From: Sternotherus odoratus
Lineage: Eukaryota > Chordata > Testudines > Kinosternidae
Direction: 5' to 3'
NCBI GenBank assembly: GCA_032164245.1
Contig: JAVMKO010000002.1
Location: 179,868,920 to 179,932,919 of the forward strand
DNA: 64,000 nucleotides
The position numbers were made by a program, and so were the translations under genes. Position 1 is the first letter of the stretch. Each line of letters starts with the position of its first letter. A model generated the notes under the pieces. The model worked only from the letters and a program-made list of their open reading frames with translations. It was not told the origin of the DNA and made no database searches. Of this stretch, positions 1 to 12,436 are shown in pieces.

Positions 1-445
1 AGTGACACACCCGCTGTGCTTCAACATACCATCCCAGAAGTGATGACATAATGCTCTACTTAGAAGTTATCTGTTGGTACCTCCTGTACTGTTCTGAAGG
101 TTAACCAGCTTCTGAAGTGTCCCTCCTAGTTGCTGCAACGAAAGGAAAACACATTCAGGGTGTTAGCTTCTCTCTGTTGAAAAATAAATACCGCAGACTG
201 ATAACTGAGCCATAGTATGGCATCCTAAATCCAAAACAGTGTCATTGCCATTGAGACAGCAAATAAAAAGCTGACATTGAAAAGTCCATAACAGTTAATG
301 GATGGAAAACTCACAAAAGGAAGGCTGAGGAAGTGTTTATCCTTCAATCCCCTTCCCCGGTGGCACCTGTAATGGGGCGGGGACACATCGCTGAAACGTT
401 TGATAAATATAAAATGATGGAACAAAGAAAGAAATAAGACGGTCC
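1..445. other. No recognisable feature
   Basis: AT-rich sequence with short spurious reading frames only. I see no exon, transposon end or tandem repeat. Confidence 0.5.
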
Positions 446-547
446 AACCATCACCCTATGTTTGTACAATGCTTAGCACAATGCTGTCCTGGTCTCTGAC
501 TAAGGTCACATGGCGCTACAGTAATACAAATAAATAATAATAATAAG
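446..547 (+). repeat. LINE/SINE-type 3' tail ending in AAT repeats
   Basis: The stretch runs from a TGTACAATGCTTAGCACAATG-like core through a GGCGCTACAGTAATACAAAT block into a short AAT microsatellite. This tail is common in turtle retroposons. The same layout recurs at 56,740-56,832. No head or reading frame is attached, so it is a 5'-truncated, old copy. The family name is from memory and is not certain. Confidence 0.55.
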
Positions 548-2385
548 CCTCAGGAATTGCCAGTGAAACCAGACACTTGGGACTGGAACGTGACACGGAG
601 ACAGAGTTCATTGTCTTTGTGGAAGCAAACTTATTACTAGCACCTTCCCAGGTTAAGAGTTTAACTTCCCAAGGAAATGAAGGATAGCTTTACAGAAGGG
701 ACATAAAAAGCTCAGGATTCTCTCCACGCTCACCCTCCATTACCAAGACTTCCCTCTCCTTTATCAGGTATCCTTGACCTGTCAGATGCAACTTTGCAAT
801 CAAAGCACTTCAGTGATAAAGCTGTATTGAATGAGAAAGGCCTATAAATAATAAAGGAAAATAAATACAATCCACTTATGCTCTGTGTAATGGTTGTGAG
901 GCCCCTAGTATAAACAGAGGGACATTTTCTGAGACACAATGGGGAATTAGGTGTTCAATTCCCATTGACTCCACCTAACTATCCATTGCTCCTTTGTGAA
1001 CTTTCCCTTAGGAACATGCTGCCTCAACTTTTCTTTTGCTTCCTTACCATCCTTCTCACTTGTCTAGACTTTTCTACTTCTCAAATTTCCTTGTGTTGCC
1101 CTTTTCTGCTTGCATTAGCATCCTCACTATCCTGTTTCTTCTTCACTCTTCTCACTGATGCTTTTCTTGCTTGTCTACTTTAATTTTTCCTTTATTTATG
1201 GATAAACATGCTTTTCTCTTATGCTGTTTCCTTCGCCAAAAGAAAGAATCTATACTTACTAAATCAACACCCAAGGAAATATGGCATTTTTAATTTTGGT
1301 CTAAGTGGTTTCTTACCTGTACTAGTGTGTTTTGCCTCAAAATTAGTGATAGAGGAAAAAAGGAAATCAGCTCATTTTAATGTCAAGCTAAAATAAAACA
1401 ATCAGCCAACAGTCCACATCTTTGATTACCAGTTCAACATTTTGTTTTCTCTCTGGCATTCACAGCAGTTCTGTGATCCATACAATATAATACGAAGACC
1501 TGCTTGTAAGTGGTTGTCATTTGTTTTCTAATTATGAAAATACTGTGTTCAGAGCTTTTATTCAAAATAAAATGATTACTTTAGAATATTACGTTACTTT
1601 TGAATGTCAAGCCATACATTAGAATATATTAGCATGTAAATAAAACACTTCTACAGCAAGCTTGTTCATCTCTGCTTTCCACTTCAGGATTGAATTAGAT
1701 TGGATGACAAATATGAATGCAATACACTATGGTCAATGTTTTCAAACTTGGCTTCCAAAAGTTAGGCATCTAAATCCATATTTAGATACTTTCATAAATT
1801 GCCTGGAACCTGATTTTCAGCATACCCTAATTCTAGTTGACTTCAGCAGGAACAGTGGATTTGGAGCATCTCTGAAAGTCAGGCCTCAGGCAATTTATAG
1901 GTTTATAGGTGATTTGGAATGTTTGAAAATCTCATGCTTGGTGATCTGATGTCTGTCCAAGGAACAAACCTGGCCCCTGAACTAAGTCAATTGTCTTGCC
2001 AAAGAGTTTTGTGTTGCTCACAGGTGGGGAAGCTGTGATTTTAAATTATTTTTATTGTATAAGTACTTAAATGTCCTTTGCGCTAGGGATGTACAAACAT
2101 AGGATGAGACAGCACACACCCTGAAGAGCTTAAACAGGTTGAAAAAGACCAGACAGACCAAGGTTTGGAAGGGAAACATAAGCCTGGTCTGCCCCCTGAC
2201 CAAGCTCACACATCAGGTCAATGGTAAACCAGGAATAGAACCCATTTTCTCCTAACAGCTAGTTCAGTTTCCTCTCAGCTCGCTCACACACTTCCTTTGG
2301 AATGAAATCTTCCCTGCCATACACACCAGGTTGAGCTCCGTAGCTACTACTTCAGCATCAGAACCTCACTGGTGCTGTACTTTGC
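548..2385. other. AT-rich sequence without a recognisable gene
   Basis: The frames at 965-1183 and 1662-1949 are short and show no domain, and I do not believe they code. The part around 2,080-2,290 reads like a very old interspersed repeat but I cannot type it. Confidence 0.45.
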
Positions 2386-2393
2386 CTCTCCAC

Positions 2394-3256
2394 TAGGATG
2401 GCCAAGTGTCCAGTTTTCAACCAGAATGCCCAGTCGAAAAGGGACCCTGGTGGCTCTGATTGACCGTTAAAAGTCTGGTTGGTGGCACAATCGGGGCCCA
2501 GGCCTAGGGTAGGTTCCTACCTGCCCTAGCTCCGTGCAGCTCCCAGAAGTGGACACCAGGTTCTTGCAGCCCCTAGGCATATTGGGTGGCCAAGGGGGCT
2601 CCATGTGCTTCCCCCACAGCGAGTGACAGTTCCACAGCTCCCACGGGCTAGGAACTGCAACCAATGGCAACTGCGGGGGTGGCGTCTGTGAGTGTGAGGG
2701 TAGCACGCGGAGCTTCCCTGTCTGCCCATGCATCTAGGGACTGCACTGCCGGGACCTGGTGCCCACTTCCTGGGAGCTGCAGTAAGCTCCCCCATGACCC
2801 CACAATCCTCCCACATCCCATCTCTCTGCCACAACCCAGGGGCCCTTCCCACAACCAAACTCCCTCCCAGAACCCACACCCTGCATTTCCCCAAGACCCT
2901 GCCCCAGCCCTGAGCCCCCTCATCTCAAATCCCTCATACCAAGCCCTACCCCAGAGCCCACACCCCGAGCCGTAGCCCTCACTCCCATGCACCCCAACCC
3001 CTTGCCTCAGCCTGGAGCCCCCTCCTGCACCTCAACCTCTCATCCCTGACCCCACCCCAGAGCCTGCACCCCCAGCTAAAATCCTCACCCCCCCTACCCT
3101 CTGCACCCCATCCTCCTGCCTCAGCCCAGTGAAAGTGAATGAGGGTGGAGGAGAGCAAGTGATAGAGGGAGGGGGGCTTTGGAGAATGGGCAGGGCTTTG
3201 AAGAGGGGGTGGGGTAGGGGCATTGGTTTTGTGTGATTAGAAGGTTGGCAACCATA
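2394..3256. mobile_element. Non-autonomous hAT-like element, GC-rich
   Basis: The left end reads TAGGATGGCCAAG and the right end, inverted, reads TATGGTTGCCAAC (9 of 13 match). It is flanked by CTCTCCAC (2386-2393) and CTCTTCAC (3257-3264), a 7-of-8 match. An 8-bp duplication is the hAT hallmark. The 863-bp interior is GC-rich on the left and then a degenerate C-rich array of CCCCA/CAGAGCC-type units (about 2,780-3,120). It has no transposase, so it would have depended on another element. The open frames inside come from composition. Confidence 0.68.
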
Positions 3257-3950
3257 CTCTTCACAAGGATGAGGGTGTGTGTGTGGTGGGGGGTTAATTA
3301 GTTTGTCTGTGTAATAGCCAACCCACTCCACCATATCCCACTCCTCCGCTCTGCAGAATTCTGCCCCTCCCCCCCCCCCCCCCCCCCCGGTGACTCTTTC
3401 ACCAGTAAAGGGCTGGGCAGAGTACAGAAGAAACAGAGTCCTCCTTCTCCCCACCCTGCCCTCCCACCCATGTCTCTTCAAGAAAAAAGAAATCTTGAAG
3501 GGAAGGTGAATCCTAGAATCCAAACCTCATTCGGCCTAGTTGTACTTATAACACATGCAGGAATGTGTTATCATTGGATTCTTCAATAGTCTCATCAAAT
3601 GTCTGACAAGCATGGAAAATAATGATGTTGATGGAGGCATTGATGTAGTTATTGATGCCAGGAAGTGCCCTCAATGTGCTAGGCACTGTGCATCCCCCAA
3701 AATAGGTCTGGTCCCTGGCCCAGAGAGCAAACACTATGAGATCTTTTCCATACTGGGAAAATACATTGCCTTAGAAAATGTGTTAGTTTAAACATGCTAT
3801 CAGACAATATTAAACATGTGTGAAGTGATACAGAGTCCCCCTCCCCCATAGGGAAGACTCTGACGGACAGTGGGTAGTGGAACTGGCAGTGTATGCTGTG
3901 GTCTGCAAAGGCCCAGAGGGACAGGAGAAAGTGATTGCATAATTGCCAGC
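3257..3950. repeat. Purine/pyrimidine-rich stretch with a C20 run; old repeat tail
   Basis: A run of 20 C residues lies at 3369-3388 within a C/T-rich stretch, following a GT-rich patch near 3,270. The part at about 3,655-3,735 resembles an old CR1/SINE-type tail (GTGCTAGGCACTGTGCA core followed by CCCTGGCCCAGAGAGC). No gene is seen. Confidence 0.45.
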
Positions 3951-3957
3951 TAGTGAC

Positions 3958-4493
3958 CAGGGCCAGCGACAGGGGGGTACTACGGGTACAGCTGTACTGG
4001 GCCCCCCGACTTTAGGGGGGCCCCGGTACACCGCTGTACCCGTTGTGTCCCCCCTTGTCGCCGGACCTGGAGAGCGGGGAAGGGGCGGGGAGGCGGCGCG
4101 GCTCTCCCCCGGACAGCGCGCCTGGCCCCGGCAGGAGCTGTGAGCCCGGCCGGCGGCAGCAGCGCTGTCCGGGGCGGGGAGGGGAGAAAGGGCGGCTCAC
4201 GCCGCTCTCGCTCCCGCTGCCGCCAGCTGTCAGCTGGCCGGGGGGGAGCGCCGGCTGGGCTGGGGGGGGGGGGCTGGCTGGGCTGGGGGGGGGCCCATCC
4301 GCTGTCGGCTGGGCTGAGGGGGGCGGCTGGGCTGGGGGGGCCCCCATCTGCTGTCGGCTGGGCTGGGGGGGCCCCGGCTGGGCTGGGGGGGGGCCCATCC
4401 GCTGTCGGCTGGGCTGGGGGAGGGCCCGGCTGGGCTGGGGGGGGGCCCAAACTATCGGAGTAGGGGGCCCCCAAATTTCTGTCGCCAGCCCTG
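3958..4493. mobile_element. Non-autonomous hAT element with G-rich minisatellite
   Basis: The ends are CAGGGCCAGCGACAG and, inverted from the right, CAGGGCTGGCGACAG (13 of 15). The flanks are CTAGTGAC (3950-3957) and CTCGTGAC (4494-4501), a 7-of-8 duplication. CAGGG ends with 8-bp duplications fit hAT. From about 4,240 to 4,450 the interior is a degenerate array built on CTGTCGGCTGGGCTGGGGGG and CCCATCCG blocks. A partly palindromic GGGTACAGC/GCTGTACCC segment lies near the left end. There is no transposase. The long GC-rich frames on both strands are compositional. Confidence 0.72.
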
Positions 4494-4501
4494 CTCGTGA
4501 C

Positions 4502-6605
4502 TGAGTCTCCCCTATGCGGACAGGGAGAAAAGGGGATGAAGAAGGTCAGGGGGAGCCACTTTCCCTTACTCCCTGACAAGCTGAGACTTCCTAAACCCAC
4601 TCTTTGTGCTGAAGAAGAGCTCTGGGTAAGCTTGTCTCTCTCACCAGCAGAAGTTGGTCCAATAAAAGATATTATCTCAACCACTTTGTCTCTCTAATAA
4701 ATGGAAGTCACTACTGAACAAATGCAAACTGCCATTTTTTAAAGACTTTGCTTATTTCGGGTAGATTCTCACAGGCAAAAGTTACATTCCTGCCACACAT
4801 GCCACCCTTTGCCAAATTTCAAAATGTGGGGGCACTAGAATATTTCAAAGCAAAGGTCACCAGGAGTTTTTAAGAAAGGCAAAATGGTGTATTTTTCTGA
4901 GCCTCAGTCTCAGAAACGGACGGACTCTTATGGCTGATGTTTTCTGAAAATTTTTCATCTGGAGTCAGATACATAGCTTGGAAAATTTCAGTCCAAACAG
5001 TTCAAGTTTGGGAAAGTTATAAGGAACTGAAAACAGGGTCTTATAATGGAAAGTGTTGGGCAACCTTAAAAACAGGCATCCCCCCTAAAATGTATATTTT
5101 AATTGGAAATCCATCTCCAAATACTCATGTTTTCCCACAGCAGCAGGTTTTTATAGTTACCAGAACTAACTATATAAATGTACTGTATGCTTCAGATGCT
5201 TCAAAAGGATGCTGCTAAATTTTACTACATGATTTTATTTCATCTTCTCATATTTGTAATTGTTTATATATTTACATCTTTATATGTCAGAATTGCTGCT
5301 TAGTTTGTCTTCATACAAGCTAGATTAAGAATGTAATATATTTTCTTTTCAGTACGTGTATGTCAGACAGTACAAGAAATAAGTGATGATGGATAAAAGG
5401 AAAATATGAGTTTTCCATTAAAAACAATGGAAAGAGAATGTGCAATAATATCTCACTCATTTTTTTTCAAAAAATAGAGTATCCTGAAGAATTCTCACTC
5501 CAATAAATCAAGGACTGTAGTTAGTATTTAAATAGGATTACCAAAACAAATCTCTTGTACAAACAGGTGGAAGGAAATTCCCATTTAAAACACATTAACT
5601 TGGCCCTAGAGTGCTGTAGTCGTGGCACAATAACCAGGGACATTTCAAAATTCAAAACTACACTGTATTGGCTTCACTGAAAACACTGTTAGTTATTTGC
5701 TTCTAATAATCTGCTTTAGAAATAACATTTATTCTGTGGAATGGAGCTTGTTACACAGGGGACTGATTTCCTACTGCAAGGTAAATACAGAAGCAGCAAC
5801 GCTGATCCATTGATTTCTACCATGCCAGATTACTAATAATAATGATGTTGTTTTAATTATGTGATTACAACTGAAAAAACAGTGTGATAAGTTGTGGCTG
5901 TGGTAGCCGCAACTGAAAAAGCTGCACTCACGATGTCTTATAGAGCGGAAACGCTCTAGTTTCAGTTTTGTCACTGACACATCGGTTGCTGATGGTGTTC
6001 ATTTTACAAGGCAAATCTCATCTCAATAAAAGCCATCATTAGAAATCAGATACCTCTTTGGATTGGCTGGGAGCACATTTTTAGAAGGACACTAGCCTCT
6101 TGATTTTCTTTTTAGATAGACTAATTGCAAAAAAAGAATACACATTTCTAAGAGAGTTTAACAGGATTTTTGAGAGGGCTGAAGGTTTGTTTCCCAGAAT
6201 GAGAAAGGGGATGGAAAAGATTTTTTGGGGTTGGATTACCAAGTTCCTGTTTGAAATAGCATCCGAATGTGCCTAAGATGTTTGTTGTATTATTATGTGC
6301 TACCATGCCTATGGCTTTAAAATGTAAATGAATTAATGATGGGACACTTATATTTTTCAGGTTCAGATGCGGTCAGCACAGGGAGATTCATCAGCCATTG
6401 AAAACTTCATCAGCTGTCTTCACTCCTCCAGCTCTGCATGCACTGGGTGTACACTCTTTAAGAAAGCACACTGCCACCATCTCACAGCACCAAGCCACTG
6501 TCAAAGTTGTCCACCACCACCTCTTGTATCCGGTTTCATCCTCCCCTTGCCTGAGAGAGAGTTGCATTAATGCTAATAGTGGGTAAAGGTCATTGCTCTG
6601 AATCA
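4502..6605. other. AT-rich sequence; old repeat at 4,620-4,700
   Basis: Positions 4,620-4,700 contain AAGTTGGTCCAATAAAAGAT followed by a CTCTCTAATA tail, a module I know from turtle repeats. The rest, up to 6,605, has only short spurious frames and no recognisable gene. Confidence 0.45.
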
Positions 6606-7245
6606 GACCAATGGCCTGGTCTACACTACCAAGTTAGGTCAACCTAAGTTGCCTTATTTTGACCTAATTATGTCAGTGTCCACACTACAGCCTTTCTCCC
6701 ACTGATGTAAGTGCCCTACTACACCAACACAATCACTCCACCTCCACGGCAGTAGAGTTAGGGTGACTCAGTGTCCATGAAGATGCTGGGGGCTACTTGC
6801 ATTGGCTTTTAGCGGTCATTTGTCTTAATTTCAGGGCTCTATGCTGGAGCTGTGAAATTGACAAGAAAGCCCAGCTTGCTGCCCCGGAGGCTTCAGCTAC
6901 AGCCCAGCTCTCTCCTGGACTTCCTGCTCCCAGCCAAACTTCCTCCTGGTCTCCTTACTTCCAGCTGGACTGCCAGCCAGGGTCCCCACTACAAGCCAGG
7001 CTGCTACCCGGTTTCCTTGCTCCGAGCTCTACTACTTCTTGGGGTCCTGACTCCCCACTCCCAGCTGGGCTGACACCCATGTTCCCCTCTCCAAGCCAGG
7101 CGGTCACCCTGTGTCCCAGCTCTCTGCTCCCTGCTCCAAGCCAAGCTCCCAGCTCTGATCCAGGCTGCTGCTGGGGCTCACAGCTCCCCACTGTCTGTTC
7201 TGCAGTGGAGGGCCCTAGTTCTCATGACAGTTCTTGAGTGTGGAG
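6606..7245. mobile_element. Degenerate MITE-like repeat with CT-rich interior
   Basis: The left end GGCCTGGTCTACACTACCAA followed by a TTAGGTCAACCTAAG palindrome belongs to the same terminal family as 18,471-18,610 and 48,010-48,316. From about 6,890 to 7,200 the sequence is a degenerate array of CCAGCTCTC/CTGCTCCCAGCC units. I could not find the right end, so the element is truncated or too decayed to bound. The 146-residue frame through it (6,797-7,237) is compositional. Confidence 0.42.
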
Positions 7246-7974
7246 TTTAAAGAGTAAAAACAACTTGCAAAGGCTGTAATTAAAAAGATTTTTGACGTGT
7301 GAGCAGGATAGCACTTGAAACCTAACAAGCCAGATTTCAGTATTCTCACCTACAATAATCTCTTCACAGTCGGGCTGCTAATGCAAGGAAGAGTGGGTGG
7401 GAAGTGTAGTGGTGAAGTGACAGAAAGTGAGAAGAGGAGGAAATGGCAATGTAGTATTTTTCTCAACAAGTAGAGCATTGGGGGAAATGGGGAACCTAAC
7501 AGCTACTAGGTGCACCACTGAATGAATACCACAGGTCCCCAGAGATCTCCATTGATACAGCAGCTGGATAGATGGTATAGTGACACTGACACTCATCGGG
7601 CATGCTCCCCTTGTTTGTTCTGCTACCAAGGCTTTAGCTGAGTTCTTCCATTTGTTTTGAGTCTTTGAAGGAAATGGAAATAACACTAGCTTGATGATGT
7701 AGGTATGTATTTCTCCTAGTCTCCTAATATAACCAGCTTGTTACCTCCAGAAATCCCATTTAAAATCCTTTACATTGAAAAGATAAAACCGGTGGGTGGC
7801 ATTTGGATGCTGGGCTGCATGTGGCTCATCCCTGCACACTTAGGAGCCGTGTCTCCTTTAGGACATCTCTCCTGGGTGTAGTTCCCCTCAAATCAATCTG
7901 AAGAGGTGGCCAACATGGATCATTTGGAGCTTGGTTCTGCTCCATTTCTCCAGTGCTAAAAGACCAAGTCAGGG
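7246..7974. other. No recognisable feature
   Basis: Unique-looking sequence. The 102-residue minus frame at 7,378-7,686 shows no domain and no conserved pattern. Confidence 0.4.
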
Positions 7975-8130
7975 GTGTTGGATCAAGCCCAATATTATTA
8001 TTTGTATTTCAGTAGTATCTCAGGACCCCAATCAGGCATCAGATCCCTATAGTGCTAGACAAGCACAAAACAATAATTCTTGTCCCAAAGAGCTCACAGT
8101 CTTAGTAATAAACATGCTACTATAGGTGGA
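7975..8130. repeat. Old CR1/SINE-type repeat fragment
   Basis: Contains the GTGCTAGACAAGCACAAAAC core and a CCCAAAGAGCTCACAGTCTT block, a layout widely seen in sauropsid CR1-derived repeats. No coding capacity. Confidence 0.5.
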
Positions 8131-8269
8131 TAAAACAGACGAGTGAGCAGAAGGCAACAATGAGATGATTAACAGTGTTATAAGCATAGTAACCATCTAC
8201 AAGTTGTGTTATTGTGTAATACTATTTTGTATCATTTTCAGACTTATGGTTTACACTTTTTCAGATCAT

Positions 8270-9110
8270 GTATGAATATGTTGAACAGTACTGGTCCCAG
8301 TAGACACCTGGGGAGACCCACTATTTACCTCTCTCTACTGTAAAAACTGGCCATTTATTTCCACCTTTTGTATCCTATTTTTTAACCAGCTGTTGATCCA
8401 TGAGACAACTTTTCCTCTTTTCCCATGACTGCCTACTTTTCTTATGAGCATTCAGTAAGGGACCTTGGCTTTCTGAATGTCCAAGTACATTATATCCCAC
8501 TGGATAACCGTTGTTCACATGTTAATTGACCTCAAAAAACTCTAATACATTGGTGAGGCATGATTTACCTTTACAAAATCTGTGATGACTCTTCCCCAAC
8601 AAATCTAGTTAACAGAATTATCACATACAGATTCTTCACTATAATTTCAACCAATTTGCCTGGTACTGAAATTAGGTTTACCAGCCTGTAATTGCCCAGA
8701 TTGACTCTGAAGCCTACTTTAAAAATTGCGGTTACATTAGCAGTCATCTGTTACAGAGGCTGATTTAAGGTGATAGGTTACATACTACAGTTCATAGTTC
8801 TGCAATTTCATATCTGAGATCCTTCTGAACTCTTGAGTGAATATCATATAGTCCTGGTGATTTATTACAGTTTAATTTATCAATTTGTTCCAAAACATCC
8901 TCTACTGACACCTCAGTCTGAGACAGTTCCTCAGATTTGTCATGTAAAAAGAATGACTTAGCTGTGGGAATCTCCCTGACATCCTCTGCAGTGAAGACAG
9001 ATACAAAGAATACATTTAACTCATTCTGCAACAATCTTGTTGTCCTTGAGTTCTCTTTTAGCGCCTTCATTGTCCTTTAGCACTGATCCTGCCTATTCTC
9101 TTCCTGGGGC
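8270..9110 (-). pseudogene. CR1 LINE ORF2 fragment (endonuclease-RT linker and RT start)
   Basis: Read on the minus strand, 9070-8792 gives 92 residues containing NELNVFFVSVFTAED, KSEELSQTEVSVEDVLEQID and NKSPGLYDIHSRV. These match the linker and the first RT block (NKSPGPDGI-type) of CR1-clade ORF2. The sequence down to about 8,270 keeps the CR1 order but has stops and frameshifts. There is no 5' part and no 3' UTR, so this is an isolated, inactive internal fragment. Family assignment is by recognition, and I am fairly sure of it. Confidence 0.75.
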
Positions 9111-9184
9111 ACATAATAGCATAGTCTCCTGAGGGTCCTCATACTTTGGTGTAATTTCAGTTGGGTTTAGTATGGGGGTGCAAG

Positions 9185-9278
9185 GGTGGTGTTGGTGGCT
9201 TGTGATGCGCAGGAGGTCAGACTACTTGATATGGTGGTCCATTTTGTCTTTAAACTCTATGATTCTCCTTTATCATAA
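9185..9278 (+). repeat. CR1 3' tail
   Basis: Shows the CR1 3' signature: GCAGGAGGTCAGACTACTTG, a TGGTCCATTTTGTC block, then AAACTCTATGATTCT. It is in opposite orientation to the CR1 coding fragment just upstream, so it is a separate insertion. Confidence 0.65.
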
Positions 9279-12081
9279 TGCATATTTCAAAAGAAAAGTT
9301 TTAATAAGTATATCTGTACCTTTAAAGTGTATTTAATCTTCAAAAAGGTGGAGCCCTCGCAACTGAAATCCTCCACTTTATCCACACAGTTCAGAAAATA
9401 ATGTAAGCTTCCCTGTTGCTCTGCTAACATACACACTGTACTGGTGAGACCATCTCTAGGAAACACAAGGTAATCCGGTCTCTAAACCAATAATTCTTGG
9501 CCTCTGCCAACAAAGGTGATAAAAAATGGTAGGACAAGCCTTTGTTTCTTTTTTCCTTATTTTCTTCCTCTTCCTGTTACCTGCAGCTGTGCCTCAGACC
9601 AAACTCATACACAACTGATGTCATGTTAGCACAGAGCGATTGTAATTAAACATATATATTTTAAAGCCAAGCTACTGCTGACTCAAGGCTGTGCCATTGC
9701 AGTGGCTGGGTGCAACCCAAATTATGAGAGAGGTAAAAAGCAAGATGGGGCAGGTGACATTTTAATCTCATGTGCTGCTCTCAAGGTACCAGTTTTTAGT
9801 GTCACTGAAGTCAGTGGCAAATCTTTCAGTCACTTCAGTTGGAGCAAGGTTTGACTCTGGGAATTTGGGGAAATGTAATGAAAGTGTGCGTTCTATGAAG
9901 TATCTTTCTTGACAGAGAAAATGAATGTTTTAATTTATGCACTAAACTTAACCTGCCCCTATTGTTTTTATGACTCTGACCTTTCAGATATGCTTGGAAG
10001 ACCACTATGCTCTCTGTATGATGTACACTCAAGTGGACCTATGGGTTCAAATTGTGTCTGACATTGGCAACCATACAAAGTGACTTGACTCCTATTCTCT
10101 GAGTCAGGCAAAGAATGCTGGGAGCAAGTATGGAGATGAGGCATTGTGGTCAAAAGTGTCTTTAAGACACCTTGGTGAACCCCTAGTTCCAGGGGTGCAG
10201 CTTCTAGATTGGGTCCAAGTGCTACTTAGTGCAGCTGGAGCACAGCTCATAATCTGCTATACCATATTAGTTACAGGTCAGTTTATAGAGGGCCAATCAT
10301 GTTTCCTTTGACATCAGTTGTACTTATCGCTTCAGCTTGCATGGGATCATGAATGGTACTATAATATGTAACATATTATAATTGTTACAAATTTTATATA
10401 GAACTAGAATCAAAATCCATGTTCACTCAGCAGCGCGTGAACCATCATATATACTAGAAATGCAGGAAGCCATATCAAACTGATGGCTGCAATACACACT
10501 CCAGATTATTTTAATTTATATGCTCGTTAATCATACAGTGCTGTAAAAAATTCAGCTGGTTAAGCTGGTTAAGCTGGATTGAGATTTGTGTGCTAACATT
10601 TTACAATCTCAATAGAAATCTTGAACTCTATCAAAAGTGGCATTGCCTTTTGCACTGAGGTAATTTATCATTTCAAAAAATCTTTTCAAGTCATACATGT
10701 TCCCCTTTAAAGATTTGGGGAGACGAAGCCATTTCACTCTGCACATACGACTTCACTGCTGAGTGAAACCGAGCTGTTGCAGGCAATATTGACAGTAATT
10801 GTTTCATCTCCTTCAAGCCAAGAAGTGCAGGTACATTAAATAACTGATTATTTTTATAAGGTCAGCAGAATCACTAAGTAACGACTGAGTTAAGAAGTAT
10901 CATTCTTGATGGACAAAATAAGTTGTCTTGATTTCCTCTAAATTTTCCCATAATAATCCTCATGTCTAACGGTAAGAGGCAGCCAATTACACCAGCCTGT
11001 CCTTCATCACCAGTGCATTAGGATTTTTTTTAATATAATAACCTTTTCCACATTTCCATTGGGAGCAAAAAAATCTTTAAAGGTTAGCACAGGAGTAATG
11101 GTTGAAGGGTTCACAGCTCAAAGGAAAAAAACCAATTATGTTTAATTAGTTTGATGAGTAATGCTTACCCAGATTAATAGTGCAGTCTAAAGTTCAGATC
11201 ATTCAATCTGTCCCAATTTGCGTGGCAATTACTTGTTCTGTGCACTGGGAGCACTAGGTCTTGACCTTTATAATTTAGGGTTTCAGTACAATGGTTCCCA
11301 AGATTACTTCTTTCTGGGTAGCATCAATGCATAATAGGAGTGTGTATGTGTTGGTATTGAAAACACTGCTACGTATCCACTCTGCTTCAAGAGCATTATG
11401 ACATTTTGACAATACAAGCTGGAAAGACAAGAGAAAAGACAATGGACATGATTCTCCCCAGTCTTGTATCTTCAGCTGTCAAAATAAGTGCAGAAGCATT
11501 TCACAACCTCTTTGCAGAGGTGAAAATGATTATATCAGGTGCCTAAAGATGTAGACGTGAATGGGAGCTGCAGGGACTTTTGGGGGGAAAATCAGGCAAA
11601 TTTAAATGTTTAAATATGGTTTTATGAGCCAAATCTTAGACACTTATTTTTGAAAATCCTGGCCCAAATGTTATCTTTTTTTTCCATATCTATGTTTACA
11701 TAAAGAAATAATCTATTATCTACCCTATCGTCTGATTATTTATTTCTGTGTTTATTTCTGAACTTGATCAAGAAAATACATGGCCTGTTTTCATAAGTAA
11801 ATGAACATTCCTGTTGCCATACAGATAATATTTGAAGAGAATTTAAAAGCCTCACCCATACATACATAAGGAAAGGAAATGATACTCTAAGTTTATATCA
11901 AGATAATATAAATAAAATCTTATGTTGGCCAGGCTTTATTTGGCCAAAACAGAGGGTGGGATTACAGTGTCTTCTTGACCTACAATAATGTAGGTCAAGT
12001 AAGTGGCCTGATGCTCTTCACTAGTAAACCTTAGAATAAAAGAACTAGATTCTGCCACCCTTACTTACAAAGAATACCTTC
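9279..12081. other. AT-rich sequence without a recognisable gene
   Basis: No domain, transposon end or tandem repeat is seen apart from short A/T runs. Several stretches (for example 10,500-11,200) have the even, AT-rich look of non-repeat intergenic or intronic DNA. Confidence 0.4.
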
Positions 12082-12436
12082 GGCCATGGTTACACTTACA
12101 GGATTATAGCGCTTTTGGTTATAGCGCGTCCCATATACAGCAATAGGTGTCCACACTTTGACCCGCCAACGCTAGAGCATGGCCACATTTGCGGCGCTTC
12201 AGGCGGCATTAGGAGTAGCACAATAGGGCAGGTATCCCACACAGCACCTCTTCCCAATCTGGTGCAATGCCTTGTGGGAACGGGGTGTCACTTGTGGGCA
12301 TTCTGCATCCTGTTCCAACTCCCCATGATGCTTTGTGTCATATCCCAGCAATCCCTGTGTTTCCGTCCACCTCAGGCGCCATCTTTCAACGGTTTCAGCA
12401 AGGCGCGCTCCGTCGTCCATTTTTTCGTGTGCCATA

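Noticed and set aside
4012..4684. Long Pro- or Gly-rich frames on both strands
   Set aside because: They lie in the G-rich minisatellite of a hAT element. All frames are open because of base composition, with no start context or domain.
6797..7237. 146-residue plus-strand frame
   Set aside because: Repetitive Ser/Pro/Leu composition from a CT-rich array. No domain is seen and a second frame is open over the same stretch.
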